Positions 51,851 through 61,326 of a stretch of 64,000 nt of DNA are shown piece by piece. This DNA comes from an uncultured Chryseobacterium sp. (lineage in GTDB: Bacteria > Bacteroidota > Bacteroidia > Flavobacteriales > Weeksellaceae). Under the pieces are notes generated by a model. The model was not told where the DNA came from. It ran no database searches and was given only the letters and a program-made list of their open reading frames with translations. The stretch's first letter is position 1, and each line of letters opens with the position of its first letter. The stretch lies in assembly GCA_913776245.1 (NCBI GenBank), contig CAJYLO010000007.1:62001-126000 (forward strand), read 5' to 3'. Both the position numbers and the translations under genes were made by a program.

Positions 51851-53653
51851 TTATGAATTTTCCGGAGCATTAAAAAACGCCCAGACAATTCTGGCTTTCG
51901 CTTTTCCGAGGATTTCTTCCAGGGTTACAATGTCGGCCTCTTTAACCCGTTTCACAGACTTCAGTTTGGATAATAGGAGTTCAACCGTTTTGTCACCGAT
52001 GCCGGGTATTTCTTCCAGCTCAGATTTTATGGTTGAATTTTTTCTTCGTGTTCTGTGATGTTTCACGCCAAAACGGTGCGCTTCATCTCTCACTCTTTGA
52101 AGAATTTTCAGCGTTTCCGCTTTTTTATCAATATATAAAGGAATTGAATCTTCGGGGAAATATATTTCTTCCAATCTTTTGGCAATTCCTATAATTGTAA
52201 TTTTTCCATACAAACCAAGCAGTTTCAGGCTTTTAACGGCTGATGATAACTGACCTTTTCCTCCATCAATCAAAATCAGTTGAGGTAGAGGTTCGCCTTC
52301 ATCAATCAATCTTCTGTAACGTCTGTAAATAACTTCTTCCATTGTTGCGAAGTCATTCGGGCCTTCTACGGTTCTCGGATGGAAAATCCGGTAATCCGCT
52401 TTGCTCGGTTTTCCGTCTTTGAAAACAACACATGCGGAAACAGGATTGGTTCCCTGGATGTTGGAGTTGTCAAAACCTTCAATATGTCTTGGTTCCACAG
52501 GCATTCTCAGGATTCTCTGCATCTCGGACATTATTCGGTTTGTGTGTCTTTCAGGGTCAACGATCTGTACTTGCTTTAATTTTTCAAGACGGTATTCTTT
52601 CGCATTTTTTTCAGAAAGTTCTACGATTCTCTTCTTGTCACCTACTTTTGGAACAATAAGTTTTACATTAGGAATTTCAATGCCCAGATGAAAGGGAATC
52701 AGAATTTCCTTAGATGTAGAATCGAATTTTTGCCGTATTTCTACCAGCGCTTCTTCCAGAATATCTTCGTCCGTTTCTTCCAGTACTTTTTTGATCTCTG
52801 TGGTAAAACTCTGGACAATAGAGCCATTCCGGATTTTGAAATAATTGACATAAGCTGCCGTTTCATCACTCGTCATCCCGAAAACATCCACATCATCAAT
52901 GCTTGGATTCACAACAGTATGTTTGGCTTGATAATCATCCAATGACTCAATATTTTGCTTGATCATTTGCGCCTTTTCAAACTCGAGATTCGAGGCAAAG
53001 CGGAACATTCTTTCTTCAAGGTATTTTTTTGCAAAACGGAAATCACCTTTTATGATTCCACGTATCGCTTCCACTTTTTCATCATAATCTTCTTTGGATT
53101 CGAGTGCTTCACACGGGCCGTTGCAGTTTTTGATGTGATATTCCAGACAGACACGGTATTTGCCTTCCGCAATTTTTTCGGGTGCAAGATTCAGGTTGCA
53201 GGTTCTGATTTTGTAAAGACTTTTGATCGTATCCAGCAGAATCCTTGCAGGTCGAACTTTAGCATAAGGACCATAATATTCCGATCCGTCTTTGATCTTG
53301 GTTCTCGTTAGGAAAATACGTGGGAAATCTTCATTTTTTATACAGATCCACGGATACGATTTGTCATCCTTCAGCATTACGTTATAAAATGGCTGATGCG
53401 CTTTTATCAGATTGTTCTCAAGCAAAAGTGCATCATACTCACTGTTTACAACGGTAGTTTCCAGCCTGTGAATCTTGGAAACCATAATCCGTGTCCGGTA
53501 ACCATTTTGGTTTTTATTGAAATAGGACAGCACTCTTTTTTTGAGATGCTTGGCTTTTCCTACATACAAAAGCTGATCGTTCTTATCATAATAACGATAA
53601 ACGCCGGGTTCCGACGGAAGGGTTTTGAGCTGAAGTTCAAGATTGGGATTCAC
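51851..53653 (-). CDS. uvrC: Excinuclease ABC subunit C
   Basis: 600 residues. GIY-YIG domain (GVYRYYDKNDQLLYVGKAK), UVR segment with FASNLEFEKAQMIKQNI, RNase H-like C-terminal nuclease (EGFDNSNIQGTNPVSACVVF) and HhH tail (LEEIPGIGDKTVELLL). It makes both cuts in nucleotide excision repair. The start is GTG at 53653, only four bases after a TAAATTTG -7 box (minus strand), so the transcript may be leaderless. Confidence 0.95.
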   Translation of the reverse strand: MNPNLELQLKTLPSEPGVYRYYDKNDQLLYVGKAKHLKKRVLSYFNKNQNGYRTRIMVSKIHRLETTVVNSEYDALLLENNLIKAHQPFYNVMLKDDKSYPWICIKNEDFPRIFLTRTKIKDGSEYYGPYAKVRPARILLDTIKSLYKIRTCNLNLAPEKIAEGKYRVCLEYHIKNCNGPCEALESKEDYDEKVEAIRGIIKGDFRFAKKYLEERMFRFASNLEFEKAQMIKQNIESLDDYQAKHTVVNPSIDDVDVFGMTSDETAAYVNYFKIRNGSIVQSFTTEIKKVLEETDEDILEEALVEIRQKFDSTSKEILIPFHLGIEIPNVKLIVPKVGDKKRIVELSEKNAKEYRLEKLKQVQIVDPERHTNRIMSEMQRILRMPVEPRHIEGFDNSNIQGTNPVSACVVFKDGKPSKADYRIFHPRTVEGPNDFATMEEVIYRRYRRLIDEGEPLPQLILIDGGKGQLSSAVKSLKLLGLYGKITIIGIAKRLEEIYFPEDSIPLYIDKKAETLKILQRVRDEAHRFGVKHHRTRRKNSTIKSELEEIPGIGDKTVELLLSKLKSVKRVKEADIVTLEEILGKAKARIVWAFFNAPENS

Positions 53654-53699
53654 AGTACAAATTTAGTGAATATAAAATATATGTCGTTCTATGATTCGT

Positions 53700-54002
53700 C
53701 TAAATTCCTAGTTGATGTTTGCTATTATCTTCCTTTGTAGCTTTGAAAGCGAGTATGCTAACGGTATTTTCTGAAACGGTATAATAAATATAAAAACTTC
53801 TTAGAATGACAATTTTCATTACCGGTAATTCATAATTGGTTCGCTTGCCAATGAAGGGATTCTCTGAAAGGAGGTTTTCCATTTTTTCTACTTCAGAAAT
53901 AATCTTCAGCGAATAAGTATTGGATTTATTATGATTAATCCAGAAACTTAGATTATCATAATATTCATTTTCTGCCTCAGGCATCCAACGAATTAAGAAC
54001 AT
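53700..54002 (-). CDS. RelE/ParE-family toxin
   Basis: 100 residues. RWMPEAENEYYDNLSFWI is the ParE N-terminal helix. PFIGKRTN and the C-terminal IVILRSFYIYYTVSENTVSILAF form the ParE/RelE beta-sheet core. Toxins of this group target gyrase or ribosomes; residues do not settle which. It overlaps the antitoxin gene by 10 bases. Confidence 0.82.
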   Translation of the reverse strand: MFLIRWMPEAENEYYDNLSFWINHNKSNTYSLKIISEVEKMENLLSENPFIGKRTNYELPVMKIVILRSFYIYYTVSENTVSILAFKATKEDNSKHQLGI

Positions 54003-54205
54003 ATCTGTCGAGCTTTTGCACTAACTTCGGACCGGCTTTTTCCCAATCCCTGATTAAGTTCCGTAATTCCTTTCTTTATACTTTCCAGATGTTCCGCTGG
54101 GATGTCTTCCTCAATTTTCACAACTTCAATATCTAAAGAATTAAGAAGTTTAGTCAAGGTTTCAAGACTGAAATTTTTTGGATTATTGATAGTGATGGTA
54201 GTCAT
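53993..54205 (-). CDS. Antitoxin partner of the RelE/ParE toxin
   Basis: 70 residues. A short N-terminal beta/helix region (TITINNPKNFSLETLTKLLNSL) and a helical C-terminus (EHLESIKKGITELNQGLG, then KSRSEVSAKARQIC) fit small antitoxins whose tail wraps the toxin. Gene order antitoxin-toxin with overlap is classic. No separate DNA-binding motif is obvious. Confidence 0.78.
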   Translation of the reverse strand: MTTITINNPKNFSLETLTKLLNSLDIEVVKIEEDIPAEHLESIKKGITELNQGLGKSRSEVSAKARQICS

Positions 54206-54238
54206 AATGATGTCGTTATCACCTCAAAGTTACAAAAA

Positions 54239-55741
54239 TTATTCCTCAATCAGATTATTTTCCGAATTATCCAGCAAGCTCTGCGGGATTTCTTTTTTGT
54301 TTTTGATGCCGAGCTTTTTCAGCTTTTCAGTTTGTCTTACAAGGTTATCGTTTCCTGTGTAAAGCTGTTTGTATGCATCAGTAAAAGAGGTTTTTGCCTG
54401 GTCAATGTTTTTCCCAACTTTGTCAAGGTTTTCCACAAAACCAACAAATTTATCATACAATTTGGCGCCTTGTGAAGCGATTTCCATAGAATTTCGGTTC
54501 TGATATTCGCGTTTCCAGAGGTCTGCAATCAGTTTCAGAGAAGTGATGAGGTTGCTTGGGTTTAGTAACAAAATCCGTCTTTCGTAGGCAAAGTTCCAAA
54601 GGTTGTGATCGATCTGCATCGCAGCAATATAGGCTGGTTCACTCGGAATAAACATCATTACAAAATCAAGGGATTTTCCGTAATCATCATAAGCTTTCTG
54701 AGACAGTTGCTGAATGTGATTTTTGATTGAATTAAGATGTTGTGTTTGTTTTATGCTGATGATGTTGGCATCGGTCTCATCCACCAATTCTGTAAAAGCA
54801 GAAAGAGAAACTTTGGAATCGATGATAACATTCCGTTCGTCAGGATATTTCACAACCGCATCGGGACGCATTTTCTTCCCGGAGAATTCTGAGAACAAAG
54901 CTTTATTGTCCTCATCCCGCAGCTCGTGTTCCAGGAAATATTCCCTGCCTTTTACCAAGCCGGATTTTTCCAGAATGCTTTCCAGGATCATTTCGCCCCA
55001 ATTACCCTGGGTTTTGGATTCACCTTTCAGAGCTCTGGTTAGTTTTTTAGCGTCTTCAGAAATCTGTTGATTCAGCTCTGCGAGTTCTTTCACTTTTTCT
55101 GCAAGTGAGAAACGCTCTTTGTTTTCCTTTTCATACGCTTCATTCACACGGTTTTTCAGCTCAACAATTCTTTCCTGGAAAGGCTCAAGAATGGTTTTCA
55201 GATTGGTCTGATTAAGTGTTGTGAACTTCTCTGTTTTCTCTTCCAGGATTTTATTGGCCAGATTTTCAAACTGTTCTTTCGCCTGTTCCTGGATTTTCGT
55301 GATTTCTTCTTTCTGAGAATCAAGCAATTTCTGAAGTGTCTCATTTTGAGCAGAAAGTTGTGATTTTACAGCAATCAGCTGTTGCTTTTCATCCAGAAGA
55401 TTTTTTATTTCGGAATTCTGACTTTGATTAAGCTCCTGCTGTTCCGTTATTTTCTGCGATAACGCATTATTCTCAGCAGATGCTGTTGCCAGATTATTTT
55501 TGATTTGACTGAGCGATTCAGACAGCTGAAGGTTATTGTGCTTTTCATCCTGCAAAAGCCTGTTAAGCTCATCAATCTTCATTTGGAAATTCTGAAGATC
55601 AGAATTAGTTTTGATGAATTGATTATTAAGTTCATCATAAAGGTTCCGGGAAACCGAAGAAGATTTCAGGATAAAATAAAGAATGACGGCGCCTAAAATA
55701 CCGCCCACAAAAAAACCAATGATTAGATAAGAGATTTCCAT
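54239..55741 (-). CDS. rmuC: DNA recombination protein RmuC
   Basis: 500 residues. One membrane helix at the N-terminus, a long coiled coil (about 30-200), then the RmuC nuclease-like domain with GNWGEMILESILEKSGL, MRPDAVVKYPDERNVIIDSKVSL and VMMFIPSEPAYIAAM. The family has PD-(D/E)xK-like residues and limits DNA rearrangement in E. coli. Confidence 0.93.
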   Translation of the reverse strand: MEISYLIIGFFVGGILGAVILYFILKSSSVSRNLYDELNNQFIKTNSDLQNFQMKIDELNRLLQDEKHNNLQLSESLSQIKNNLATASAENNALSQKITEQQELNQSQNSEIKNLLDEKQQLIAVKSQLSAQNETLQKLLDSQKEEITKIQEQAKEQFENLANKILEEKTEKFTTLNQTNLKTILEPFQERIVELKNRVNEAYEKENKERFSLAEKVKELAELNQQISEDAKKLTRALKGESKTQGNWGEMILESILEKSGLVKGREYFLEHELRDEDNKALFSEFSGKKMRPDAVVKYPDERNVIIDSKVSLSAFTELVDETDANIISIKQTQHLNSIKNHIQQLSQKAYDDYGKSLDFVMMFIPSEPAYIAAMQIDHNLWNFAYERRILLLNPSNLITSLKLIADLWKREYQNRNSMEIASQGAKLYDKFVGFVENLDKVGKNIDQAKTSFTDAYKQLYTGNDNLVRQTEKLKKLGIKNKKEIPQSLLDNSENNLIEE

Positions 55742-55809
55742 TCTTCAAAAATACAATTTTGTAAGAAGAAAAAGTACGGGAATCCGTAAGATTAGTTAGA
55801 AATGTCTGG

Positions 55810-56811
55810 TTATATCTTTCTGTTTTTCGCCAGCATCGGGATAGAAATCAATCCCATAACGAGCATAATAATGATCTGCAAAGGCAGTGTGATGAAAGAG
55901 TAGGCGAGACCCAGTTCTCCTCCTTCCACAGCGTCTTTTCCCATAGAAATAAACAACGCGGTAAACCCGAATTTCATTGCCAGGTTAAATGCACCGATTC
56001 CGCCACTTGCAGGAATAATCATTCCCAGTGTTCCGACGACAAGGATAAAACAGCCATCAGCCAAAGTGAAATCTGAAGTTTCCGGCAATGAAAAGCAAAC
56101 GAGATAAGATGCGAAAAAGTAGCACACCCAGATTCCGGCTGTAAGCAGGATGAATTTACCTTTCTGGCGAAGGTTAAGGATTGATTTGAGGCCTTCAAAG
56201 ATCCCATCGATAAAGTCGATAATTTTTGAAATGATAGAAAACCTTCGGAATCGCTCTTTGAATTTAAAAAACAAAAATAGCCCGATTAATCCTGCTGCAA
56301 TTACTGTGATGATAAAGGCCGGATTGGGTTGAAAGCCGGAATTGTCGTAGAAACTTTTAATTGCATTGAACTTGAATATCAATGTTAAGCCTAAAAATAT
56401 CATCATACAAAAAAGGTCGACCACTCTTTCAAGGATTATAGTTCCGAAAGACTTATCCACAGGAACTTTCTCCACACCGTAAAGTGCTGTAGAGCGCGCC
56501 AGTTCGCCGCTTCTCGGAATGGTAAGATTCATCAGATATCCAAATGAGATCGACCAGAGCGAATTGCTGTTGGAGATTTTATGTCCCATTGGTTCTAACA
56601 AGAGATTCCAGCGGACAGCCCGGAAGATATAAGCGGAAACACCAAAAACAGCAGCAAATGCAACCCAAAGATAATTGGCTTTTTTAAGAGATTGCTCTAT
56701 CTTCTCCACGTCTAGCCCTCTCAGTGCAACCCAAAGAAAAACTCCTGCAATAGCTACAGAGACTAGAACAGTAATTGCATTTTTGAATGGCGACGATTTT
56801 TTTTCTTCCAA
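55810..56811 (-). CDS. LPG synthase-like transmembrane protein (UPF0104/AglD type)
   Basis: 333 residues from TTG at 56811, four bases after the panD stop. Eight or so helices; RAVRWNLLLEPMG, YLMNLTIPRSGELAR and ILERVVDLF are markers of the lysylphosphatidylglycerol-synthase transmembrane family. No synthase domain is attached, so it is likely a flippase or lipid-related membrane protein rather than an MprF enzyme. Confidence 0.85.
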   Translation of the reverse strand: MEEKKSSPFKNAITVLVSVAIAGVFLWVALRGLDVEKIEQSLKKANYLWVAFAAVFGVSAYIFRAVRWNLLLEPMGHKISNSNSLWSISFGYLMNLTIPRSGELARSTALYGVEKVPVDKSFGTIILERVVDLFCMMIFLGLTLIFKFNAIKSFYDNSGFQPNPAFIITVIAAGLIGLFLFFKFKERFRRFSIISKIIDFIDGIFEGLKSILNLRQKGKFILLTAGIWVCYFFASYLVCFSLPETSDFTLADGCFILVVGTLGMIIPASGGIGAFNLAMKFGFTALFISMGKDAVEGGELGLAYSFITLPLQIIIMLVMGLISIPMLAKNRKI

Positions 56812-56815
56812 GGTA

Positions 56816-57166
56816 CTAAGTTAAAAGATTGGTAGTTTCATCCGGGAAAACGATTTTCGGCTGGAAGGTTTTTGCTTCCTCAGGCGTTATCTGTGCGTAA
56901 GCGATGATGATGATAACATCCCCTTTCTGGACTTTTCTGGCAGCAGGACCGTTCAGGCAGATCTCGCCGGATTTTCTTTTTCCTTTAATAATGTAGGTGT
57001 CGAAACGCTCACCATTATTGACATTCACGATGTAAACCCGTTCTCCCACAATAAGGCCGGCGGCCTCAATAAGATCTTCATCAATCGTAATACTTCCGAT
57101 GTAGTTAAGATCCGATTCCGTAACCCGGACCCTATGGATTTTTGATTTAAAAACTTCGATTAACAT
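56816..57166 (-). CDS. panD: Aspartate 1-decarboxylase
   Basis: 116 residues. Conserved [22 protein letters not shown] with the Gly24-Ser25 self-cleavage site that makes the pyruvoyl group. Later [20 protein letters not shown]. Produces beta-alanine for pantothenate. It is upstream of and likely cotranscribed with the membrane protein. Confidence 0.96.
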   Translation of the reverse strand: MLIEVFKSKIHRVRVTESDLNYIGSITIDEDLIEAAGLIVGERVYIVNVNNGERFDTYIIKGKRKSGEICLNGPAARKVQKGDVIIIIAYAQITPEEAKTFQPKIVFPDETTNLLT

Positions 57167-57496
57167 AGCTGCAAATTTAAGCTAAATATATCGAGCAATA
57201 AAGGATTAGTACAAAAAGAAAATTTATTATGGAATGGATAAAATCTTAAAGTCATATTATGAATTTATGAATATTAATAATTTTAATATATTTTACACTT
57301 AAATGTTGATTAATAGTAGTAATTCTTTGAATATAAAAAGTGTGAAAGCCTTTATTTACGTTAATGTTCATTTTACAAATAATTCATCGGATTAAATTAA
57401 TTGGTATGTTCTTCACTATTTTTATCAAAAATATTTGCACGATATTAAAATTGTCTTATATTTGCTATAACAACATAACTTTAATCAATAAATATT
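57167..57496. other. AT-rich intergenic region
   Basis: 330 bases between panD and HU. It holds the HU promoter at 57434-57464. I see no other gene, RNA or repeat. Confidence 0.7.
57434..57464 (+). promoter_or_regulatory. Promoter of the second HU gene (TTTG-N19-TATATTTG)
   Basis: TTTG (57434-57437), exactly 19 bases, TATATTTG (57457-57464). It is the best -33/-7 promoter in the window, 32 bases before the HU start. Confidence 0.75.
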
Positions 57497-57787
57497 ATGA
57501 ACAAGTCTGAATTAATCGACGCTATTGCAAAAGATGCAGAAATCACAAAAGCTGCTGCAAAAAAAGCTTTGGAATCATTCGTTTCTAACGTAATGGAAAC
57601 ACTAAAGAAAAAAGATGGTAAAGTTTCCCTAGTTGGATTCGGTACTTTTTCAGTATCTGAAAGAGCTGCAAGACAAGGTATCAACCCTGCTACTAAAAAG
57701 CCAATCAAAATTGCTGCTAAGAAAGTTGCAAAATTCAAGGCGGGAGCAGATCTTGCTACTGCAGTTGCCGGTGCTAAGAAAAAATAA
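57497..57787 (+). CDS. HU-family DNA-binding protein (second copy)
   Basis: 96 residues. MNKSELIDAIAKDAEITKA starts the HU fold, VGFGTFSVSERAARQGINP contains the beta-arm, and the C-terminus is lysine/alanine-rich. It is close to standard HU; the other HU at 43739 is more divergent. A strong promoter and a terminator frame it as a single-gene unit. Confidence 0.96.
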   Translation: MNKSELIDAIAKDAEITKAAAKKALESFVSNVMETLKKKDGKVSLVGFGTFSVSERAARQGINPATKKPIKIAAKKVAKFKAGADLATAVAGAKKK

Positions 57788-57810
57788 TATTTGAAAATGT
57801 TATCAAATAA

Positions 57811-57845
57811 AAAACCCGTCTGGAAAAGACGGGTTTTTATTTTTT
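57811..57845. terminator. Terminator after HU
   Basis: AAAACCCGTCT pairs with AGACGGGTTTT around a 5-base loop, followed by T-rich sequence. Confidence 0.88.
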
Positions 57846-58449
57846 ATGATAGCAATTGATTTTCATCATCCAGAAGATGGCCAAAATAATCTTTCTTTGT
57901 TTTGAGATAAGAAGCACTGGCTTCATTTGATCTTATCTGCAATGGAATTCTGTAATTGAATTCAATATTGCTGTCTTTTATGAACTGGATCTTGTCGGGG
58001 TTATTAGTCATCAGGTTGACTGATCTTACACCGATTTGTTCCAACATGTCTATAGCTACTCCAAAGTCCCGGTCATCAGCAGGTAAACCTAACTGAAGAT
58101 TTGCCTGTACAGTGTCTAAACCTTTTTCCTGCAAAGCATAGGCCTTTAACTTGTTGATGATCCCGATATTTCTACCTTCCTGACGAAGATATATAACAAT
58201 CCCGCCATTTTCCTGCATATATTTCATGGCAGAGTCCAGCTGCTCGCCACATTCGCACTTTTTAGAATGAAAAACCTCGCCAGTTATACATTCTGAGTGG
58301 ATTCTCACATTTACGGGCTTTTCTAGATCTGTGTTTTTAGCGACAAGTGCCATATGTGGCATCCAATTTTTGTCGTCTTCAGAAAAAGCCATCATTCTGA
58401 ACTCACCAAACTCTGTCGGGACATTCGATTCTGCCTGTAATTTTAACAT
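57844..58449 (-). CDS. ribA: GTP cyclohydrolase II
   Basis: 201 residues. Zinc ligands C54, C65 and C67 in HSECITGEVFHSKKCECG; the active-site YLRQEGRNIGI follows. It opens GTP to start riboflavin synthesis. Single-domain form without DHBP synthase (RibB). Confidence 0.95.
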   Translation of the reverse strand: MLKLQAESNVPTEFGEFRMMAFSEDDKNWMPHMALVAKNTDLEKPVNVRIHSECITGEVFHSKKCECGEQLDSAMKYMQENGGIVIYLRQEGRNIGIINKLKAYALQEKGLDTVQANLQLGLPADDRDFGVAIDMLEQIGVRSVNLMTNNPDKIQFIKDSNIEFNYRIPLQIRSNEASASYLKTKKDYFGHLLDDENQLLS

Positions 58450-58462
58450 TAATTATATAAGA

Positions 58463-58924
58463 TTAATTTGAAGACATGGAATTGGTTTCTACGGTCTTGT
58501 TCATAGAAGATTCCAAAAGGTTGACATTGGTCTTAATCTTGACCATATATCGGTTAAGAACCTCATTGTCATCATTTGTGATAAATTTTCTTAATTTCTG
58601 AATATTTTTATAATACTTTTCAAATGACTCCAACGATTTACTTTTCTCAGACTGATGAAAATTGCGAACTGCCAGAAGATAATCCGTGAGAGATTTTTTA
58701 AGGCCGGAAACTTCTCTGTTTACAGCATCATTTCTGAACTTGGGAAAAGTTGAAATCAGATTAGAAATTGTGGAAGCGTATACTATGGATTCTGGAGAAA
58801 GATAGGCATAGACTTCAGACAATGAATCAGAATGAAGCTCTTCTGACGCAGATGAGCTTGTAGAGCAGGATTCTGAAACATTAATAATGACTAATATTAA
58901 TAAAAGTTTATAAAAACTTTTCAT
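58463..58924 (-). CDS. Lipoprotein of unknown function
   Basis: 153 residues. Lipobox SESC at about residue 20; a serine-rich start then helical mature part (KFRNDAVNREVSGLKKSL, then NIQKLRKFITNDD). Its ATG overlaps the stop of the DUF4254 gene (ATGA), indicating joint translation. No motif recognised. Confidence 0.72.
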   Translation of the reverse strand: MKSFYKLLLILVIINVSESCSTSSSASEELHSDSLSEVYAYLSPESIVYASTISNLISTFPKFRNDAVNREVSGLKKSLTDYLLAVRNFHQSEKSKSLESFEKYYKNIQKLRKFITNDDNEVLNRYMVKIKTNVNLLESSMNKTVETNSMSSN

Positions 58925-59535
58925 TTTTTCTGTACTTTTTGATACAGGATTGGGTTAAGTGACTCATCATTATACATCTTCATTTGCTTATAAAGCTTCA
59001 TTCTAACTTTACCATCTTCTATGTCAGAAAGAAGCTGATCTATCGCAGCAGAAAGGTCTTTTTTCTGCTCCAGTAAAATCTGAAGTTTTTCTGAACATTT
59101 CCTCTTATGCTCCTCTGAGGCGTCTTGTCTTGCGGCCTCAATAGCCATATGGTAGATTTTCAAAGATAAAATAGAATATCTGTCTATAGACCAAGCCGGT
59201 GTTTCGGTGTTGATTCTTGCGTCAGAATTAGGAACTATTTCTCTGTATTTTTCATAGAACCAAAAATCGATCTGCTCTACCAAATCTGTTCTTTTCTGGT
59301 TAAGCGTATCAATCCTTCTTTTGATTTTTAAAGCTTCTTTCGGATCTATATCTTCCTCTCGGATAATATCTTCCAAATGCCACTGAACTGTATCAATCCA
59401 GTTTTTTGAATACAAAATCCATTCCAAACTACCTGTCTGGAATGGATTGTTTTCCTGTGAATTGACATCATCTTTTATATGATAATCTTCAACCGACTGA
59501 TTGAAGATTTTCCATGCATTTCCGGTAAAACTCAT
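58921..59535 (-). CDS. DUF4254 domain protein
   Basis: 204 residues, entirely helical. NPFQTGSLEWILYSKNWIDTV and WHLEDIIREEDIDPKEAL fit DUF4254, a family of unknown function in Bacteroidetes. It follows tatA (15 bases) and precedes a lipoprotein gene by a four-base overlap. Confidence 0.85.
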   Translation of the reverse strand: MSFTGNAWKIFNQSVEDYHIKDDVNSQENNPFQTGSLEWILYSKNWIDTVQWHLEDIIREEDIDPKEALKIKRRIDTLNQKRTDLVEQIDFWFYEKYREIVPNSDARINTETPAWSIDRYSILSLKIYHMAIEAARQDASEEHKRKCSEKLQILLEQKKDLSAAIDQLLSDIEDGKVRMKLYKQMKMYNDESLNPILYQKVQKK

Positions 59536-59550
59536 TTAAGATATGGTTTT

Positions 59551-59760
59551 CTAAGAAGGATTATTTGGTGTAGTGTTAGAGGAAGATTCGTTATTTTTCT
59601 TATCTTCGTCTTTTACAGCATCTTTAAATTCTTTAATACCAGATCCTAATCCTTTCATCAGTTCAGGGATTTTCTTACCTCCGAACAATAAAAGTAATAT
59701 CAGTGCAACTATCAGGATGTGTTGCCAGGATAAGCTTAGTATAACTGTTGATATTGTCAT
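59551..59760 (-). CDS. tatA: Sec-independent translocase subunit TatA/TatE-type
   Basis: 69 residues. One membrane helix ([22 protein letters not shown]) with the FGxKKIPE hinge, then an amphipathic helix ([14 protein letters not shown]) and a polar tail, as in TatA. The other Tat genes are not in the window. Confidence 0.92.
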   Translation of the reverse strand: MTISTVILSLSWQHILIVALILLLLFGGKKIPELMKGLGSGIKEFKDAVKDEDKKNNESSSNTTPNNPS

Positions 59761-59790
59761 CTCGATTTTTTTACAAAGTTAAATTATTTT

Positions 59791-61326
59791 TTAATACGAA
59801 ACCCAGCCTAATGGATCTACAGGTGTGGTTCCGTTCCAGATTTGGAAATCCAAAGTAATCGATTCATCAAAATCACTTCCAACTTCTCCTATTAACGTTC
59901 CTGCCGATACTTGCTGATTAGCTTTTACAAGCGTACTTGCAAGGTTTGAATATACAGTGAAATAATTTCCGTGTTTTACAACAACAGTTCTGCTGCCATT
60001 GATGGCCTGTATGCTTGAAACCACACCCGGGAAAACACATCTTGCTTTTGTTCCGGGAGCTACTGCAATTTTAATACCTATATTTTCCTCAACAATATTT
60101 TTGAAAACCGGGTGCGGCTGTCTCCCGAAGCGGTGCGTTACAGTTCCCCTGTCTACAGGAAAGGTAATTCTTCCTTTGCTGTCGGCAAAATTACTGCCAA
60201 CAGTAGAGCCTACACCATAGCTTTTCATGACTTTCTTTTCGGCCTCATCCTTTGCATCCTCATTCTTTTTATTGACTGCAGCTTCATTAGCTTTAGCAGC
60301 TGCAAGCTTATCATTTGCTGCCTTTGCTCTTTCTGCTGCTTCTTTTGTTGCTTTTTCGGCGGCGGCTTTCCTTTCTTCAGCTCTGTTGGATTCAGCCAAT
60401 TTTCTTTCCTCTTCTATTCTTTTTGCAGCAAGATCTGCGGCTTTTTTAGCTTCGGCTTCCGCTTTTTTTCTTTCAGCTTCTGCAGCAGCCAGTCTGGCTC
60501 TGTTTTCAGCTTCAATTCTTTCCTTTTCTTTCTTAGCAGCAATCTCTGCTAAACGTTTTCTTTCTGCTTCAGCTTTTTTCTCAGCTTCTTCTTTTGCCTT
60601 GGCGATCCTGATTTCTTCAGCAATAATATTAGCAATTTGCCTTTGCAGATCTTTTTGCTGAGCCTGTTTTAGTCTTAGTTCTGCCGTCAGCTTCGCCTCA
60701 TTCTTTTTAAATTCGTTCAGTAGATCCTGTTTTTGCTGTCTTTCTACTTCAATGGTCGATAATTCTTTTTTCTGAGAAAGAAGAAGATTGTCTTTTTCTG
60801 TTACTGATTTTTTCTTTAACGCAATATTCTTCTTGATTTCATTGGCTTTATTGGATATTTCAGCCGCTTTTTTATCCTGATATTCGGAATATCGTTTGAG
60901 ATACTCAATTCTTTTCAGAGCTTCTCCAAGATTTCTGGAAGAAAGGATGAAGGTTACTTTGTTTTGTACCCCCTTTGTTTTGTAAGCTTTAACCAGTATT
61001 TCCGAGTAGTTTTTTCTGAGGACAGCCAGTTCCCTGTTGTTTTTGTTGATCTCCAGCTGACGTTTATAAATATCGTCTTCTATAAATCTTTTTTCCTTTT
61101 GGGTATTACTGTAAACTTTCTCGCGCAACGCCAGTTTTTGATTGACAGCATTGAGATAGGCTACGGAAAGTTTAGATTCTTGTTTGGTTTGGTTCAATGT
61201 GGCATTGAGAGAAGAAATCTGCTTCTTTAGGTCAGCATTCTGTTTCTGGAGTTGTTCTTTATCTTTCTGCGCAAAAGCGGTTCCGAAAACTAAAATACCT
61301 ATGAAAAAACTTAACTTCTTAATCAT
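59791..61326 (-). CDS. envC: EnvC-like murein hydrolase activator
   Basis: 511 residues. Signal peptide, long coiled coils (about 20-250), a Lys/Ala/Glu-rich linker, then a LytM/M23 domain from about 390. The metal-binding motif HxGIDI is NIGIKI here, and the C-terminal HxH region reads ITLDFQIW, so the zinc ligands are lost. As in E. coli EnvC, this suggests a non-catalytic activator of amidases. Its ATG overlaps the stop of the DUF4292 gene. Confidence 0.88.
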   Translation of the reverse strand: MIKKLSFFIGILVFGTAFAQKDKEQLQKQNADLKKQISSLNATLNQTKQESKLSVAYLNAVNQKLALREKVYSNTQKEKRFIEDDIYKRQLEINKNNRELAVLRKNYSEILVKAYKTKGVQNKVTFILSSRNLGEALKRIEYLKRYSEYQDKKAAEISNKANEIKKNIALKKKSVTEKDNLLLSQKKELSTIEVERQQKQDLLNEFKKNEAKLTAELRLKQAQQKDLQRQIANIIAEEIRIAKAKEEAEKKAEAERKRLAEIAAKKEKERIEAENRARLAAAEAERKKAEAEAKKAADLAAKRIEEERKLAESNRAEERKAAAEKATKEAAERAKAANDKLAAAKANEAAVNKKNEDAKDEAEKKVMKSYGVGSTVGSNFADSKGRITFPVDRGTVTHRFGRQPHPVFKNIVEENIGIKIAVAPGTKARCVFPGVVSSIQAINGSRTVVVKHGNYFTVYSNLASTLVKANQQVSAGTLIGEVGSDFDESITLDFQIWNGTTPVDPLGWVSY

